Counted from the first letter of the stretch, positions 18,145 through 28,312 are shown. The stretch is DNA of 54,958 nucleotides from Clostridia bacterium (GCA_900753135.1 CAADXZ010000200.1:1-54958); one strand, 5' to 3'. Made by a program: numbers and translations. Notes: generated by a model not told the origin, from the sequence alone.

Positions 18145-19409
18145 GTGATTAATTTGTTAAAATTTATTCTTTTCATTTTTTTAGCTATACTTTATCTACT
18201 GATTCCAAAAGACTCAAGCTTTAAAGTTCTTAATTTTAGAAAGCACTTATTAACTTGCATACTTCTTGGAACAATGATATGTATAATTATATTTTCAAAT
18301 AGTACATACTTAGCCGCAAAAGATGGTTTCATGTTATGGGTAAATAACTTAGTGCCATCCTTATTACCGTTTTTGATTTGCATAAATCTATTAAAAAGCA
18401 CTAATTTTATTAATGTAATGCGGAAAATTATTAACACCAATTATGCGCCCGCTATTTAATATTCCTGGTAGTGGTGCATTTGCTGTTGCACTTGGAATAA
18501 CTTCCGGCTACCCTGTTGGTGCAAAAATCAGTAATGAATTATTTGAAAGTGGCGAATGCACAAAGCAAGAAGCTGAACGATTACTTTCATTTACCAATAC
18601 TTCTGGCCCACTATTTATCGTAAGTGCAATTGGCATTGGTATGTTTAATAATCCACAAATAGGAACTACACTTCTTATTACACATTTTTTAGCAAGCTTA
18701 ACTGTTGGTCTACTATTTAAGAAATATAAATCAAAGAAATCACCTAAGTCTTGTGACATTATAACATATAAAGAAACAAAAATAAACAATAATGCGAAAT
18801 TATGTCTATCAAATCTGGGGCTTTTCATGGGAAAAGCAATTGAAGATGCAATATCTACTTTGCTATTAATTTGTCGGCTATATTATATTTTTTGCAGTGT
18901 TAAGCAACATCCTAGAAAGAGTAGGATTCTTTACTTACATAGTGCATTTAATGACTCCTTTATTAAATATATTCAATATATCAGAAGCATATGTAGTTAG
19001 TGTTTTAAAGGGAATTATTGAGGTTACTAATGGTTTGAAAGCATTAACTAGCATTAATGTAGAAGCAACTATAACAAAGATATGCATTGCAGCCTTTTTA
19101 CTAGGTTTTGGTGGCATCTCAGTACTGATGCAAGTTTCGAGTATTATTTCAAAAAATAACTTATCAATAAAACCATATTTATTAGGCAAATTTCTTCATG
19201 GTTTTATAGCGTCATTATATACATTTCTTGCTTTAAAATATACAAATCTTGCGTCTATAGCTACACTAACTGTATTTAACTACTCAAATAACAGCAAGCC
19301 ACTAATCATTAATGAAACTTCAAATTTAATTAGTGTCATATGTGGAATAAGTTTGTTTGCAATAGTGACTAGAATTGTAATAGCTGTAGCTGCAAGAAGT
19401 AAGAAATAA
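18145..19409 (+). pseudogene. ylbJ: Sporulation membrane protein YlbJ, two frameshifts
   Basis: Three consecutive reading frames together match YlbJ, a multi-pass membrane protein needed for spore cortex formation. Frame 1 (18145-18459) ends in PSLLPFLICINLL...VMRK; frame 2 resumes at about 18435 with LLTPIMRPLFNIPGSGAFA and SGYPVGAK; frame 3 resumes at about 18873 with GYIIFFAVLSNILERVGF and runs to 19409. The first shift fits one extra A in an A run (about 18423-18426); the second fits one extra base near 18868-18875. All other codons remain open and well conserved, so the lesions are recent, or are sequencing or assembly errors. AAAGGTG precedes a TTG at 18154, the likely start. Confidence 0.85.
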
Positions 19410-19484
19410 TATGTAACTAAAATATTGCTTTTTTATGTCGAATTCTGTATGATATCTTTGTGCAAACATAGGAGGAATATTATT

Positions 19485-21185
19485 ATGAAAAAATTTTTAC
19501 ATAAAGCATTTATTTGCATATTTATAGTTTATTTGGCATTCGTAACATGTCTCGAAATAAAATCCATATTTACTAAAGGGAGTATAACAATAGAACCGGC
19601 AGACAATATACATCAGGCTCATTCAAGTTCAGGAGATGACATCAATAAAACTCCAAATAATGAAAAAGACACTAATGAGAAGACAAATGGCAATGTTAAA
19701 ACTGAACAGCAATCTATCAAAGAAATTACTTCTGGAGATGTGGAAAAACAAAAATGCACATATCAGATAAAAACACCTAGCGGAGAAGTTTTTTCGTCTA
19801 ATATCTACATCGGCGATCCTTCAGCATATAACAAAGTTGAAGGAATAACAACATTTAGAGGTAACAATTACCGTGATACCGCTTTTTATGGCAAGTTAGA
19901 TGTGAACGAAAAAAAACTTTCAAAAATATGGACTGCAACCATAGGTCAAACTGATAACTGGACTGGTGTTGGCTGGAACGGTCAACCTTCAATCATAAAA
20001 TGGGACTCAAAAGTAAGAAGTCAAATGAATTTATATGATAACTTTAAAAATAAAGAGGATTTTGTAGAAGTTATCTATGGAACATTAGATAGTCATATTC
20101 ATTTTTACGATTTAGAAACAGGTGAAAGTTCAAGACCTTCGATAAAAGTTCCAAGTTCAATAAAAGGTAGTATCACAATAGATCCACGCGGTTATCCACT
20201 TTTATATGTTGGACAAGGCATAAATGCCGTCAGTGGTGATCCTGTAGAATATGGTTATAGAATTTTCAGCTTAGTTACTGGTGAAGAATTATACTTCATA
20301 AATGGACGTGACAAATTCGCATATATTGGTTGGGGAGCTTTTGATGGCAATCCACTAATTGATACAAAAAATGATACACTAATTCTACCAGGAGAAAATG
20401 GAATCATATACATTTCAAAGCTTAACACAAACTATGATGAGATAAATGGTACTATTAGTATTAATCCTAACACTACAAAGTACAGGTACCTTGTTAATGG
20501 TAAAGCTGGTGGAATGGAAAATTCTCTTACGATATATAAAAATTTTGCATACTTTGCAAATAACAATGGAAACGTTCAATGTTTAGATTTAACAACATTA
20601 ACTCCACTTTGGAATCATGATATTATTGACGATTGTGACTCAACAATTGGTCTTGAGGAAGAACAAAATAATGTTTATTTATATATCGGAAACGAGGTGG
20701 ATAAGAGAAAAACAACGTCACCATCTATTGTTAGAAAGATAGATGGAAAAACTGGCAAAACACTTTGGGAGTACACCTGTGATTGTCTTTATGATGCAAA
20801 TGTAAATGGTGGTGTTCTTTCATCTCCTGTTATAGGAAAAGGTAAAATCTCAGATATTGTTATTTATAACTTTTCAAAAGTTACAACTTTAAGAAATGGG
20901 AAAATGGTTGCATTGAGCAAAAAAGATGGTACCGTCAAATGGGAAAAAGATTTGCAATATTACTCTTGGAGTTCACCAGTAGCTGTTTATTCGAATGATG
21001 GTACACCTTATATCGTATTTTGTAATTCTATTGGTCAAGTATTACTAATTGATGCTTTAACTGGCGAAACGCTATATATTCTTAACTCTGGTGGTGGAAA
21101 TTTTGAAGGTTCTCCAGCTATATTCAATAATAAAATTGTTATAGGTTCTAGAGGAAAAAGAATCTTTTGTATTGAAATAAAGTAA
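19485..21185 (+). CDS. Membrane-anchored PQQ-type beta-propeller repeat protein
   Basis: The protein is about 566 residues from the ATG at 19485 (AGGAGG 8 nt upstream). An N-terminal membrane helix or uncleaved signal (about 5-25) is followed by a Ser/Asn/Lys-rich spacer and then by WD/PQQ-like blades, for example KIDGKTGKTLWEYTC, ALSKKDGTVKWEKDL and LIDALTGETLYILNS. Such propellers usually act as extracellular binding or scaffold modules; the PQQ cofactor itself is not implied. It ends in its own terminator and is convergent with another propeller-like gene at 21242. Confidence 0.85.
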   Translation: MKKFLHKAFICIFIVYLAFVTCLEIKSIFTKGSITIEPADNIHQAHSSSGDDINKTPNNEKDTNEKTNGNVKTEQQSIKEITSGDVEKQKCTYQIKTPSGEVFSSNIYIGDPSAYNKVEGITTFRGNNYRDTAFYGKLDVNEKKLSKIWTATIGQTDNWTGVGWNGQPSIIKWDSKVRSQMNLYDNFKNKEDFVEVIYGTLDSHIHFYDLETGESSRPSIKVPSSIKGSITIDPRGYPLLYVGQGINAVSGDPVEYGYRIFSLVTGEELYFINGRDKFAYIGWGAFDGNPLIDTKNDTLILPGENGIIYISKLNTNYDEINGTISINPNTTKYRYLVNGKAGGMENSLTIYKNFAYFANNNGNVQCLDLTTLTPLWNHDIIDDCDSTIGLEEEQNNVYLYIGNEVDKRKTTSPSIVRKIDGKTGKTLWEYTCDCLYDANVNGGVLSSPVIGKGKISDIVIYNFSKVTTLRNGKMVALSKKDGTVKWEKDLQYYSWSSPVAVYSNDGTPYIVFCNSIGQVLLIDALTGETLYILNSGGGNFEGSPAIFNNKIVIGSRGKRIFCIEIK

Positions 21186-21190
21186 CACAA

Positions 21191-21224
21191 AAAAGACTGA
21201 AAACTCATACATTTTCAGTCTTTT
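21191..21224. terminator. Bidirectional terminator between convergent genes
   Basis: AAGACTGAAAA and TTTTCAGTCTT form a perfect 11-bp stem, flanked by A-rich sequence on the left and TTTTCTTATTTTTTT on the right. It can serve both the gene ending at 21185 and the one ending at 21242. Confidence 0.85.
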
Positions 21225-21241
21225 CTTATTTTTTTCAAATA

Positions 21242-22453
21242 TTATTTATTTAATATCTGCACTTCTCCACCTTTATTTGAAACTCTTACTAACATTGGAA
21301 CATATATATATCCTTCACTTGAAGACATATTTTCTATATCTTCATCCTCATCATATGTAACGTTTCCAATGTCAAATTTGTAGTACAAATAATCTCCTAT
21401 ATTATATGCATAATCTATCGTTATCATATTCGTATCTTTAACAGGGTTTTCAATTTGACCAACATCTTTTCCTTTATTATATAAATGTATTACTCCATTT
21501 ATGTCTTTTAAATCATAGTTTCTTTGTATATCTGTTTTAATTTCATCATGAGTTTCTTCTATCTTATCATTCTTTATAATGTACATTTTTTCAGTATCAC
21601 CACTCATATTCGCATAAAACCAAGGCGTATCATTATCTTCATTCATGAACATATATATGTTTTGATATTCATTCAAATTAATTTTTTCTTTCTTGCCATC
21701 TTTCATATTAATTTTCAAAACATAGCTTTCTCCATCTATGTCAGTTGCCACACAATATACATAATTTTTTGTTGGAACAATTTGCAATACTTCATCATAT
21801 TTAGAAAGTTCATCACTCAAAGTAACTAATGCAAATTCATTTTTGGTTAATGCTACAATGAGTGTATTATTTTTATGACCAGGTGTTGTGTAATATATAT
21901 AATTATCGTCCTCACTCATTTTTTTCATATTTGCACTTGAAATTTGATTAACGTTATTTATGGCATTAAGAGTTTTACTATAATCAGCACTATATATATC
22001 GTTAGCATACAAGAAGACTACTTTTTTGCCATCAAAATATTGTAATTCACCTTGGCAAAAGAATTTCATATCATTTTTTTCTAAATCATACTGATATGTA
22101 TTATCTGCATAAACTATATATATCATATTGTTATAAAAAAACATATTATGATTGCTTATTGCTGTTTTCTTAAAATCGATAACATCTGTTATGGTTATAT
22201 TCTTATCCTTTGCTGAAATTCTGCTTATATTACTTTGAAAGTCTCCACTTTCATTTGTATATTCGTTTTGGTAATATATCATGCCATTATATTGAACTAT
22301 ATGCGACCAATTATTCAAAATATCATTTGAATAGCTATCATTATCTTTTTTATTATTCTTACTAACTTGACTGCCAAGAACTACAAATATTGCAATTAAA
22401 ATTATAGTTAAAACACTTGCTATAAGCTTAAGTTGTTTTAAATTTAACTTCAT
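21242..22453 (-). CDS. Membrane-anchored DUF5050-like beta-propeller protein
   Basis: The protein is 403 residues with an N-terminal membrane helix (about 8-28) and an extracytoplasmic domain made of repeated short beta strands such as GMIYYQNEYT, NMIYIVYADN, NYIYYTTPG and DYLYYKFDI. This I-Y-Y pattern is typical of DUF5050-like propellers in Clostridia. Binding partner and function are unknown. GGAGGGG precedes the ATG. It may be cotranscribed with trmB, 75 bp upstream. Confidence 0.7.
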   Translation of the reverse strand: MKLNLKQLKLIASVLTIILIAIFVVLGSQVSKNNKKDNDSYSNDILNNWSHIVQYNGMIYYQNEYTNESGDFQSNISRISAKDKNITITDVIDFKKTAISNHNMFFYNNMIYIVYADNTYQYDLEKNDMKFFCQGELQYFDGKKVVFLYANDIYSADYSKTLNAINNVNQISSANMKKMSEDDNYIYYTTPGHKNNTLIVALTKNEFALVTLSDELSKYDEVLQIVPTKNYVYCVATDIDGESYVLKINMKDGKKEKINLNEYQNIYMFMNEDNDTPWFYANMSGDTEKMYIIKNDKIEETHDEIKTDIQRNYDLKDINGVIHLYNKGKDVGQIENPVKDTNMITIDYAYNIGDYLYYKFDIGNVTYDEDEDIENMSSSEGYIYVPMLVRVSNKGGEVQILNK

Positions 22454-22528
22454 AGATTACCCCTCCTCGGTCAAATTTTAACTTCCACTTTTAGTATAAC
22501 AAAAATAGATTAGTATTTTCAATACATT

Positions 22529-23161
22529 TTAATCTTTATATGCTTCCAATCTGTTGATTTTGACACCTTTAGCACTGAACTTTTCTTCGTACTCTGTTGG
22601 TATATTAAAAATGTCTTCGTTATGCAAATCATACGTCAAATTTTTAATTTCATATCCATATTCTAAGAAACTTTTTCTAGAATATTCGAAAAAATCAAAA
22701 TTATCTGTTTTTTGAAATATCTCTTTTTTACCCTTAAAAACATTATCATATTTTTCTAAAAAGTTTTTACTGGTAAGTCTTCTTTTTTCATGTTTACTCT
22801 TTGGCCATGGATCTGAAAAATTTAAATATATTCTATCCACATCATTTTTAAAAACTTCTTCTATATCATTAGCGTCAGTCAAAACAAGTTTTAAATTTGG
22901 AATCTTTTCTTCTTCATCTAGTATGTTAAATGCTTTAACCATTACACTATCATACTTTTCAATACCTATAAAATTGATATTTGGATAAGTTTTAGCCATA
23001 TTTATAATAAACTTTCCTTTTCCCATGCCTATTTCAATATGTATTGGGTTTTCATTCTTGAATACTTCTTGCCATCTTCCTATATTATCTTTAGGGTTGC
23101 ATACAAAGTATTCAGACGCTTCTACTCTTTCTTTTGCATTTTTTACTTTCTTTAGTCTCAT
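22529..23161 (-). CDS. trmB: tRNA (guanine-N7-)-methyltransferase
   Basis: TrmB makes m7G46 in the variable loop of tRNAs. The protein is 210 residues with the SAM-binding IEIGMGKGKFIINMA, the motif FIGIEKYDSV and the catalytic LNFSDPWPKSKHEKRRL. GGAGG precedes the ATG. It is divergent from the small Ser-Gly-Glu repeat protein. Confidence 0.96.
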   Translation of the reverse strand: MRLKKVKNAKERVEASEYFVCNPKDNIGRWQEVFKNENPIHIEIGMGKGKFIINMAKTYPNINFIGIEKYDSVMVKAFNILDEEEKIPNLKLVLTDANDIEEVFKNDVDRIYLNFSDPWPKSKHEKRRLTSKNFLEKYDNVFKGKKEIFQKTDNFDFFEYSRKSFLEYGYEIKNLTYDLHNEDIFNIPTEYEEKFSAKGVKINRLEAYKD

Positions 23162-23221
23162 TTTATGTTACCTCCGTTTCTTCAAGTTCATAATATTTTT
23201 ACAGAAATTTACTGTTTTTTA

Positions 23222-23251
23222 TAGACACATCAAACATGTTTATTATATAAT
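23222..23251 (+). promoter_or_regulatory. Probable promoter of the SGE-repeat protein
   Basis: TAGACA (23222-23227), 18-bp spacer and a perfect TATAAT (23246-23251), about 55 bp before the start codon at 23306. Confidence 0.55.
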
Positions 23252-23305
23252 ACTTTCTGCAGTTATTCAAACCTAACTGTCAAAATTTAATAGGAGGTTG
23301 ATTTC

Positions 23306-23674
23306 ATGTTAAAGAAAATTTCTTTATTAGTTTCTTTAGTTATGATTCTTTCTCTTTCTTGTGTTGTTTTTGCTACTGATAATGCAGATTTATTAGCAGC
23401 ACCAGCTCAAGCTGAAACATCAGGAGAAGTTTCTGGTGAGGTTTCAGGAGAATCAAATACAGAAGTAAGCGGAGAAGTTTCTGGCGAAGATGTATCAGGT
23501 GAAACAAACATAAGCGGTGAAGTTAATAATACTCCATCTACTCCTGATAATACTACAACACCAGATAACAATAGTGAAACAGCTAACTCTAACAACACAG
23601 TTGTTGGTGCTATTATAGCTATCGTTATTGTTATTGCAGTTGTTGCAATTGTATATGTAATTCAAAAGAAATAA
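23306..23674 (+). CDS. Small secreted Ser-Gly-Glu repeat protein with C-terminal anchor helix
   Basis: The protein is 122 residues. A signal peptide (1-23, ending VVFA) is followed by a repetitive segment of SGE-V units (for example SGEVSGEVSGES), a Pro/Thr/Asn-rich linker, and a C-terminal membrane helix (VVGAIIAIVIVIAVVAIVYVI) ending in QKK. This is the design of a small type I membrane surface protein whose repeat region may be glycosylated or bind metal. GGAGG precedes the ATG; a promoter and a terminator bracket it. No named family recognised. Confidence 0.8.
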   Translation: MLKKISLLVSLVMILSLSCVVFATDNADLLAAPAQAETSGEVSGEVSGESNTEVSGEVSGEDVSGETNISGEVNNTPSTPDNTTTPDNNSETANSNNTVVGAIIAIVIVIAVVAIVYVIQKK

Positions 23675-23683
23675 TGTATAAAA

Positions 23684-23708
23684 AAGCTGCCATAAGGCAG
23701 TTTTTTTA
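23684..23708 (+). terminator. Rho-independent terminator
   Basis: AGCTGCC-ATAA-GGCAGT stem-loop followed by seven T on the plus strand, 10 bp after the stop of the SGE-repeat gene. It overlaps the last codons of the convergent ytfJ. Confidence 0.85.
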
Positions 23709-24221
23709 TTTTTCTTCTTCTTCACTTTGATTTTCATTTTTTTCTTCTTTAGTACATCCACATTCACAATCATCATCTTTATAATATTCATAAGAATATG
23801 TTGTTCCTTTATCTTTACAGATTTCTCCGATTTTGTCCAATATGTTCGGAACGTAATCTAAAAGCTTATCCACAGCATTGCAATGATCAACAGGAATAAA
23901 CTTTGGACATTTGCTATCATTCATTCCAGATACAATTACAAAGCCAACAGGTGTAATATTAACAGCAGCTCCACTTCCTCCGCCAAAAGGTAATTTATAC
24001 GCAATGTCTTCATCTATACCTTCCTTTGAATATTCATCTAAAGCTTCACTGGCAAATTCACTACCACCAGCTGCAAAACCAAATGTCACCTTCGAAATCG
24101 GTATTATAACTGTTCCATTAACTGTTTCAATAGCCTCACCCACTATTGTATTTACATCAATCATATCTTTCAAATTACTCATTGCAGAATTCATAAGACT
24201 CTCTATTGGATGTTCAATCAT
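23706..24221 (-). CDS. ytfJ: Sporulation protein YtfJ (GerW family)
   Basis: The protein is 171 residues from the ATG at 24221, which has GGAGG 7 nt upstream; an in-frame extension to 24266 lacks this. It carries the family core TVIIPISKVTFGFAAGGSEF, LPFGGGSGAAVNITPVGFVIVS. YtfJ/GerW is made in the developing spore and is needed for normal germination in Bacillus. The C-terminal tail is unusual, with a Cys-rich DDCECGCTKEE followed by an acidic end. ytfI lies 65 bp upstream, the conserved gene pair. Confidence 0.92.
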   Translation of the reverse strand: MIEHPIESLMNSAMSNLKDMIDVNTIVGEAIETVNGTVIIPISKVTFGFAAGGSEFASEALDEYSKEGIDEDIAYKLPFGGGSGAAVNITPVGFVIVSGMNDSKCPKFIPVDHCNAVDKLLDYVPNILDKIGEICKDKGTTYSYEYYKDDDCECGCTKEEKNENQSEEEEK

Positions 24222-24285
24222 ATATATCCTCCTTATACTCTTTTGTTTCACAAAATAATATTCCACAAAAAGATATTAATTATAC

Positions 24286-24834
24286 CTATATGTCTACCGT
24301 ATAGTATCTTAAGAAAATTAAAAGAGCTTTATATGGTGTAATACTTATAATTGTATTTAGCTTTACCTTTAGTTCAAAATCATTGTAGCTTGCTAAAGTT
24401 TTGTAACTAATGTTCTTCTTTTGTTTAAATGGTAATCTAAAGCAATAAGGAATTAATATGTTTACCACCTGTGATGCAAAGATAGTTAAAAAAACAAATG
24501 GTGTTCCAATTAAGACATTTAATTTCAAACTATCAATTTCTATCACTTCAGCAATATCTTTTATTAATGATAATTTGTTTTCAACATTATTTTTTAACTT
24601 AATCTTTTTTCTATTTTTATTACTCTTATTGTTACTTTTTCGATTCTCTTTTTTCTTCAAAATAAATTTGATTTTAAATTCCTTTTTAAAAACTTTAACT
24701 TTTACATATATCTTTAAATTGTCTATAACAATGTTTACATGAAGTTTAATTTTCAAAAATATAAGACTAAGGAATATTATAATTAAAACAATAAAAAAAA
24801 TAATAAGTACCTTCATAGCACTTATTATTTCCAT
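24286..24834 (-). CDS. ytfI: DUF2953 protein YtfI
   Basis: The protein is 182 residues with one N-terminal membrane helix (about 8-27), a very Lys/Asn-rich stretch (about 60-85), and a C-terminal domain with LIGTPFVFLTIFASQVVNILIPYC. Location directly upstream of ytfJ and this layout fit the DUF2953 family (YtfI in Bacillus), whose function is unclear but linked to sporulation by context. The upstream ribosome site is weak; ATG at 24816 is an alternative start. Confidence 0.75.
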   Translation of the reverse strand: MEIISAMKVLIIFFIVLIIIFLSLIFLKIKLHVNIVIDNLKIYVKVKVFKKEFKIKFILKKKENRKSNNKSNKNRKKIKLKNNVENKLSLIKDIAEVIEIDSLKLNVLIGTPFVFLTIFASQVVNILIPYCFRLPFKQKKNISYKTLASYNDFELKVKLNTIISITPYKALLIFLRYYTVDI

Positions 24835-24854
24835 TTTTTATAAATTATACTCAA

Positions 24855-26402
24855 TTATATTTGTTGTTTTAACCTGACATAACCCTTTTCTATCCACATG
24901 TTATAGTCAAGATCAAGTTTGAATAAAAGTTTTGGTTTAGAACCTGCTCTGTTTTTATCAACTACACAAGCATAATACTTAGTGTTTGAAGTTTCTGGTG
25001 GTTCTAAATCCTTATATTCTTCAGACTCTTCTTGTTCTGAATATTCATATTCATTTAACGTATTATTGTTTATTGCCTTAATCAAACATAAGTTATCTAA
25101 TACCTCTTTTACAGTTCTTGTACTCTGCATATCATTAACCGACATATTCAATGGTAAAGTAGCATTATCAACAAGCTGCAATGTAGAGCCTATGAACAAA
25201 TTAAAACTCTGTGCTAAAGTAGAAAGTACTGTTGCAGTTTTCTTAACCTCTTCACCGTTACCTATATGCTCAATATCAGTTTTTAGTGTATCATAGAAAA
25301 AGTACTCTATTCCCTCTTTATAGTAATAATCCAAAATGATATTTCTAAGTTCATCATTAGTATGATCCGCTGTATGAACAAAATAGATACCAGCATCTTT
25401 AAAATCAGAAAGCCAATCAGTTGCCCTTATAGTTTTGTTAAATTCTTCTGAAACCAATGCAAGTCTACTTCTGTATTCCTCATCAGTTTCATTTTCCTTT
25501 CTTAATACAAAGCCGTCTTCATCAACTTCAACATCTTTGTCTGGATCTGGTCTGAATTTTAACGCAAGAAGTTCAGCCTCTCTCTTATGAAGTTTTTGCT
25601 TATGCAATTCTTGAATAAAAGGTGAATTAACTATTGTTGTTATTAAACAAAGTTTCATCTTATCTTCTGTCATCTCGTTTGAAATAAGTAATACTTTCTT
25701 CTTTTCAACATAGACAAGATATGCAATTATATTAGTGATAAATCTACTTTTACCTGCGTTAGAAGGCATTGCAAAAGACATAGTTTCACCTTTTCTAAAG
25801 CCTTTAAAAGTTTTATTCATAACAGGAAAAGGTATTGCTATACCTGTCTTCAAATTATTATTACCTTCAAGCAAGAAATCAGTTATTCCCTCATTTAATA
25901 CACATTCTCTAATACTACTCGTAAAACTAATTTGATTCAAAGAATTTACGATTTCATCAATACCCATTTCATTGTATCTATCATACTTTTTAATAGAAAC
26001 AACTTTATCTTGAATCGTTTTTGTTGGAGCATTTGCATAAGCCATTTTCAACAAGAATAATTTTCTTATTTCGTAATATGCTTGCTCCATTGTATAATTA
26101 GAATCTAAAGCATATTTTTTACAAGTCTCCATATATGTATCTGTTTTTTCTGTTATCTTAGGGAAAGAAAATCCTCTTTTGGCAGCCTCTGAAGCATAAG
26201 ATTGTCCCTCTCTAAAAAGAACTAATTTATAAATATCTAGCATCCAAGGCACTGAAAATTGACACTCTTCACATTCAAGGTAAAACATACCAATACCTTT
26301 TGGATTTAAAATCAACAATCCAACATATATAGCTTCTAATTTTTCATTAGTAAGTATAGCTGGAAATTTAACTGCCCCTTCTTTTTTTATAGTATAAGCC
26401 AC
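24855..26402 (-). CDS. DnaB-like SF4 helicase/ATPase, orphan
   Basis: The protein is 515 residues. The C-terminal RecA-like domain has a Walker A variant AMPSNAGKS, the following VLLISNEMTEDKMK as in DnaB, a Walker B-like EYFFYDTL, GSTLQL, and VDKNRAGSK near the end, matching the K-x-R-N-G loop of replicative helicases. The N-terminal half is helical and not like chromosomal DnaB, and a 60-residue charged insertion follows the Walker region. It is likely derived from a phage or plasmid. No other phage genes are nearby. The start is GTG with AGGAG about 10 nt upstream. Confidence 0.75.
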   Translation of the reverse strand: MAYTIKKEGAVKFPAILTNEKLEAIYVGLLILNPKGIGMFYLECEECQFSVPWMLDIYKLVLFREGQSYASEAAKRGFSFPKITEKTDTYMETCKKYALDSNYTMEQAYYEIRKLFLLKMAYANAPTKTIQDKVVSIKKYDRYNEMGIDEIVNSLNQISFTSSIRECVLNEGITDFLLEGNNNLKTGIAIPFPVMNKTFKGFRKGETMSFAMPSNAGKSRFITNIIAYLVYVEKKKVLLISNEMTEDKMKLCLITTIVNSPFIQELHKQKLHKREAELLALKFRPDPDKDVEVDEDGFVLRKENETDEEYRSRLALVSEEFNKTIRATDWLSDFKDAGIYFVHTADHTNDELRNIILDYYYKEGIEYFFYDTLKTDIEHIGNGEEVKKTATVLSTLAQSFNLFIGSTLQLVDNATLPLNMSVNDMQSTRTVKEVLDNLCLIKAINNNTLNEYEYSEQEESEEYKDLEPPETSNTKYYACVVDKNRAGSKPKLLFKLDLDYNMWIEKGYVRLKQQI

Positions 26403-26460
26403 TTAAATTTCACTCCTATCAAAATGTATTTTACTACTACTTAATATTATAAATTTTGAC

Positions 26461-28278
26461 TTATTTTGTGTCAAGAGAATGTATAAAAGTAAATATTTCC
26501 ATAGCTGTTTTCTTATCAATTCCTTCTGTTTCTTCCAACTCTTCAACACTAGCATTTAAAATATTATTAACTGTTTTAAATTTTTTAAGTAATTCTGATT
26601 TTCTTTTTTCTCCCACTCCTGGTATCTCATCCAATACAGATTTAGAAGTTCTCTTTTCTCTTAGTTTTCTATGATATTCAATAGCTGTTTTATGAACTTC
26701 ATCTTGCATAAATGTTACAAAATGCATAACTTCATCATCATGTATTTCAAACTCTATTCCATTTTCATCAATCACTCCACGAGTTCTATGCTTATCATTC
26801 TTAACAAGTCCATACGTTGGAATGTTTATTTTTATGTCATTTAACACTTCTTTTGCGGCTCTAACCTGCGTTATTCCTCCATCCATAAGTATTAAATTAG
26901 GCTTTGGTCCAAAAGGATTTTTTTCATGTTCTCCAATCACATATTTAAGTCTTCTTCTAAGTACCTCTTTCAAACACTCAACATCATTTTGACCAACAAT
27001 GGTTTTAATTTTGATTCTTCTATATTCATTCTTCTTTGGTTTTCCATTTTCAAAAACAACCATTCCCGCAACGGTATCTGTTCCAGATATATTAGATATA
27101 TCATAACTTTCAATTCTTAATGGTAACTCATCCAAATTCAAAATATTTTTTAATTTATTCATTATCTGTTCTTTTTGAATTACATCTCTTTTATTTTCAA
27201 GAGAGATGAGTGCATTTTTTTCTGCCATTTCTATAAAACGCATCTTTTCGCCTTTCATTGGCACTTTAAATTCAACACTTTTTCCGTTATTTAAATCTTT
27301 AAGCCATTCACGCAAAAGCTCCATATCATCAAACTCATATTTAAAAATAATCTTGTTAGGAACATTTTCCTCTGTGTAAAACTGCTTCATGAAATCAGAG
27401 ATTATATCGCCCTCGTAAACCTCTGCAACATCATCAAATATGAAGTTTTCTCCACCAATCATTTTTCCACCGCGTATTCTAAACAACTCCAAAGAAGCCT
27501 TGTTTAGTGATTTTATAACTCCTATTACATCTACGTCATGTTCGTTAAAGTTATCAATCTTTTGCTTTTGAGATAAGTTTTGAATACTATAAATTTTATC
27601 ACGCAAATTTGCAGCTTTTTCAAAATTCATGTCTTTAGCAGCTTGCTTCATCTCTGTTTCAAGGTCTTTCAAAATATCATCAACTTTGCCATCAAGAAAC
27701 ATCATAACCTTTCTTATACTTTTCATATATTCTTCTCTCGATACATTTCCGCTGCAAACTCCCATACAACGCTTAATATGATAATTCAAGCATGGCGTTT
27801 CTGGCTTTTTAAATATTTTTCTGCAATGTTTAAGCATAAATAATTGATTTAAAAAATCAACAGTATCTTTTACTGCAAAGGCATTAGTGTAAGGTCCATA
27901 ATATTTTGCTGTGTCATTAAGTTTTTTTCTAGTAACACGCAAGGTTGGAAATTCCTCGTTTATAGTAAGTTTTATATAAGGATACATTTTGTCATCTTTA
28001 AGTAGCACATTATACTTTGGTCTATGTAATTTTATCAAGTTACACTCCAAAATCAACGCTTCCATCTCTGAATCCACAACTATATATTCAAAATGATCAA
28101 TTAGAGAAACCATCTTCTCAATTCTAGCCGTCTTATTATTCTTTTGAAAATACTGACGAACACGATTTTTGAGGATGACAGCTTTTCCAACATACAAAAT
28201 CTTATCATCCTTGTCTTTCATTATATAAACACCTGGTTTCTCAGGTAGTTTTTTTAGTTCTTCTTTTATATCAAACAT
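26461..28278 (-). CDS. uvrC: Excinuclease ABC subunit C
   Basis: UvrC makes both incisions in nucleotide excision repair with UvrA and UvrB. The protein is 605 residues, full length. It shows the GIY-YIG nuclease (KPGVYIMKDKDDKILYVGKA), the Cys cluster around CLNYHIKRCMGVC, a UVR domain (about 200-235), the RNase H-like C-terminal nuclease with LILMDGGITQV, and tandem helix-hairpin-helix motifs at the end (LDEIPGVGEKRKSELLKKF). AGGAGG precedes the ATG. Confidence 0.97.
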   Translation of the reverse strand: MFDIKEELKKLPEKPGVYIMKDKDDKILYVGKAVILKNRVRQYFQKNNKTARIEKMVSLIDHFEYIVVDSEMEALILECNLIKLHRPKYNVLLKDDKMYPYIKLTINEEFPTLRVTRKKLNDTAKYYGPYTNAFAVKDTVDFLNQLFMLKHCRKIFKKPETPCLNYHIKRCMGVCSGNVSREEYMKSIRKVMMFLDGKVDDILKDLETEMKQAAKDMNFEKAANLRDKIYSIQNLSQKQKIDNFNEHDVDVIGVIKSLNKASLELFRIRGGKMIGGENFIFDDVAEVYEGDIISDFMKQFYTEENVPNKIIFKYEFDDMELLREWLKDLNNGKSVEFKVPMKGEKMRFIEMAEKNALISLENKRDVIQKEQIMNKLKNILNLDELPLRIESYDISNISGTDTVAGMVVFENGKPKKNEYRRIKIKTIVGQNDVECLKEVLRRRLKYVIGEHEKNPFGPKPNLILMDGGITQVRAAKEVLNDIKINIPTYGLVKNDKHRTRGVIDENGIEFEIHDDEVMHFVTFMQDEVHKTAIEYHRKLREKRTSKSVLDEIPGVGEKRKSELLKKFKTVNNILNASVEELEETEGIDKKTAMEIFTFIHSLDTK

Positions 28279-28312
28279 TACTTCCTCCTGTGCATTACTA
28301 CTTTTGATATAA

